A DNA stretch of 64,000 nt from Ephydatia muelleri (lineage: Eukaryota; Porifera; Demospongiae; Spongillida; Spongillidae), in NCBI GenBank assembly GCA_013339895.1, contig JABACO010000001.1:25906208-25970207 (forward strand). Reading direction: 5' to 3'. The translations under genes were made by a program, and so were the position numbers. This document shows, piece after piece, positions 59,380-64,000 of this stretch. Below the pieces are notes generated by a model. It did no database searches. It worked only from the letters and a program-made list of their open reading frames with translations, and was not told where the DNA came from. The stretch's first letter is position 1, and the number at the start of each line of letters is the position of its first letter.

Positions 59380-64000
<4,621 letters not shown>

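Overview
The window looks like nuclear DNA from an invertebrate animal, most plausibly a sponge. It has intron-rich genes with GT-AG introns, many (CA)n microsatellites inside introns, and metazoan gene families: a Death-NACHT-LRR immune receptor (NLR), SOSS-B/NABP, Rab7, transketolase and the mitochondrial lipoyltransferase LIPT1. It also carries decayed transposons of kinds common in sponges and cnidarians. The taxon is inferred from protein style only.

Layout. 1-11.3 kb is gene-poor. It is a patchwork of duplicated repeat blocks, purine-rich tracts, the front half of a hAT transposase, a chromodomain fragment, and a broken partial copy (about 6.1-7.2 kb) of the LIPT1/SOSS-B pair that lies intact at 30.4-34.5 kb. 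11.3-26.3 kb is one large NLR gene on the minus strand. It has a Death exon, a linker, a NACHT exon, winged-helix exons, six near-identical two-repeat LRR exons and a terminal LRR exon. Its introns contain a stray DEAD-box helicase exon (twice) and the back half of a hAT transposase. 27.6-29.3 kb holds a decayed transposon protein whose front resembles the N-terminal region of RAG1 (N-RAG-TP type). 30.4-34.5 kb is LIPT1 followed closely by SOSS-B, both on plus. 34.8-36.3 kb is a first Rab7 gene on minus. 37.8-39.6 kb holds a reverse-transcriptase tail fragment and a probable small Death-fold gene.

From about 40.7 kb to the end the window is an inverted duplication. The left arm (about 40694-51270) and right arm (55816-64000) are reverse complements, separated by the 5' part of a transketolase gene and a run of exactly 1000 N. 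Each arm carries a Rab7 gene and the 3' exons of transketolase. The right-arm copies contain small indels that break the reading frame. This is most simply read as an alternative haplotype or mis-scaffolded contig rather than a true palindrome. The left arm contains a 2.38 kb segment absent from the right arm. It carries a basic repeat-protein gene and ends in a long hairpin, so it looks like a mobile insertion.

The intact genes do not form an obvious pathway. LIPT1 serves mitochondrial lipoylation, SOSS-B serves DNA repair, Rab7 serves late endosome/lysosome traffic, transketolase serves the pentose phosphate pathway, and the NLR is probably an innate immune sensor. Exon limits were read by eye from splice-site phase and protein continuity, without transcript data.
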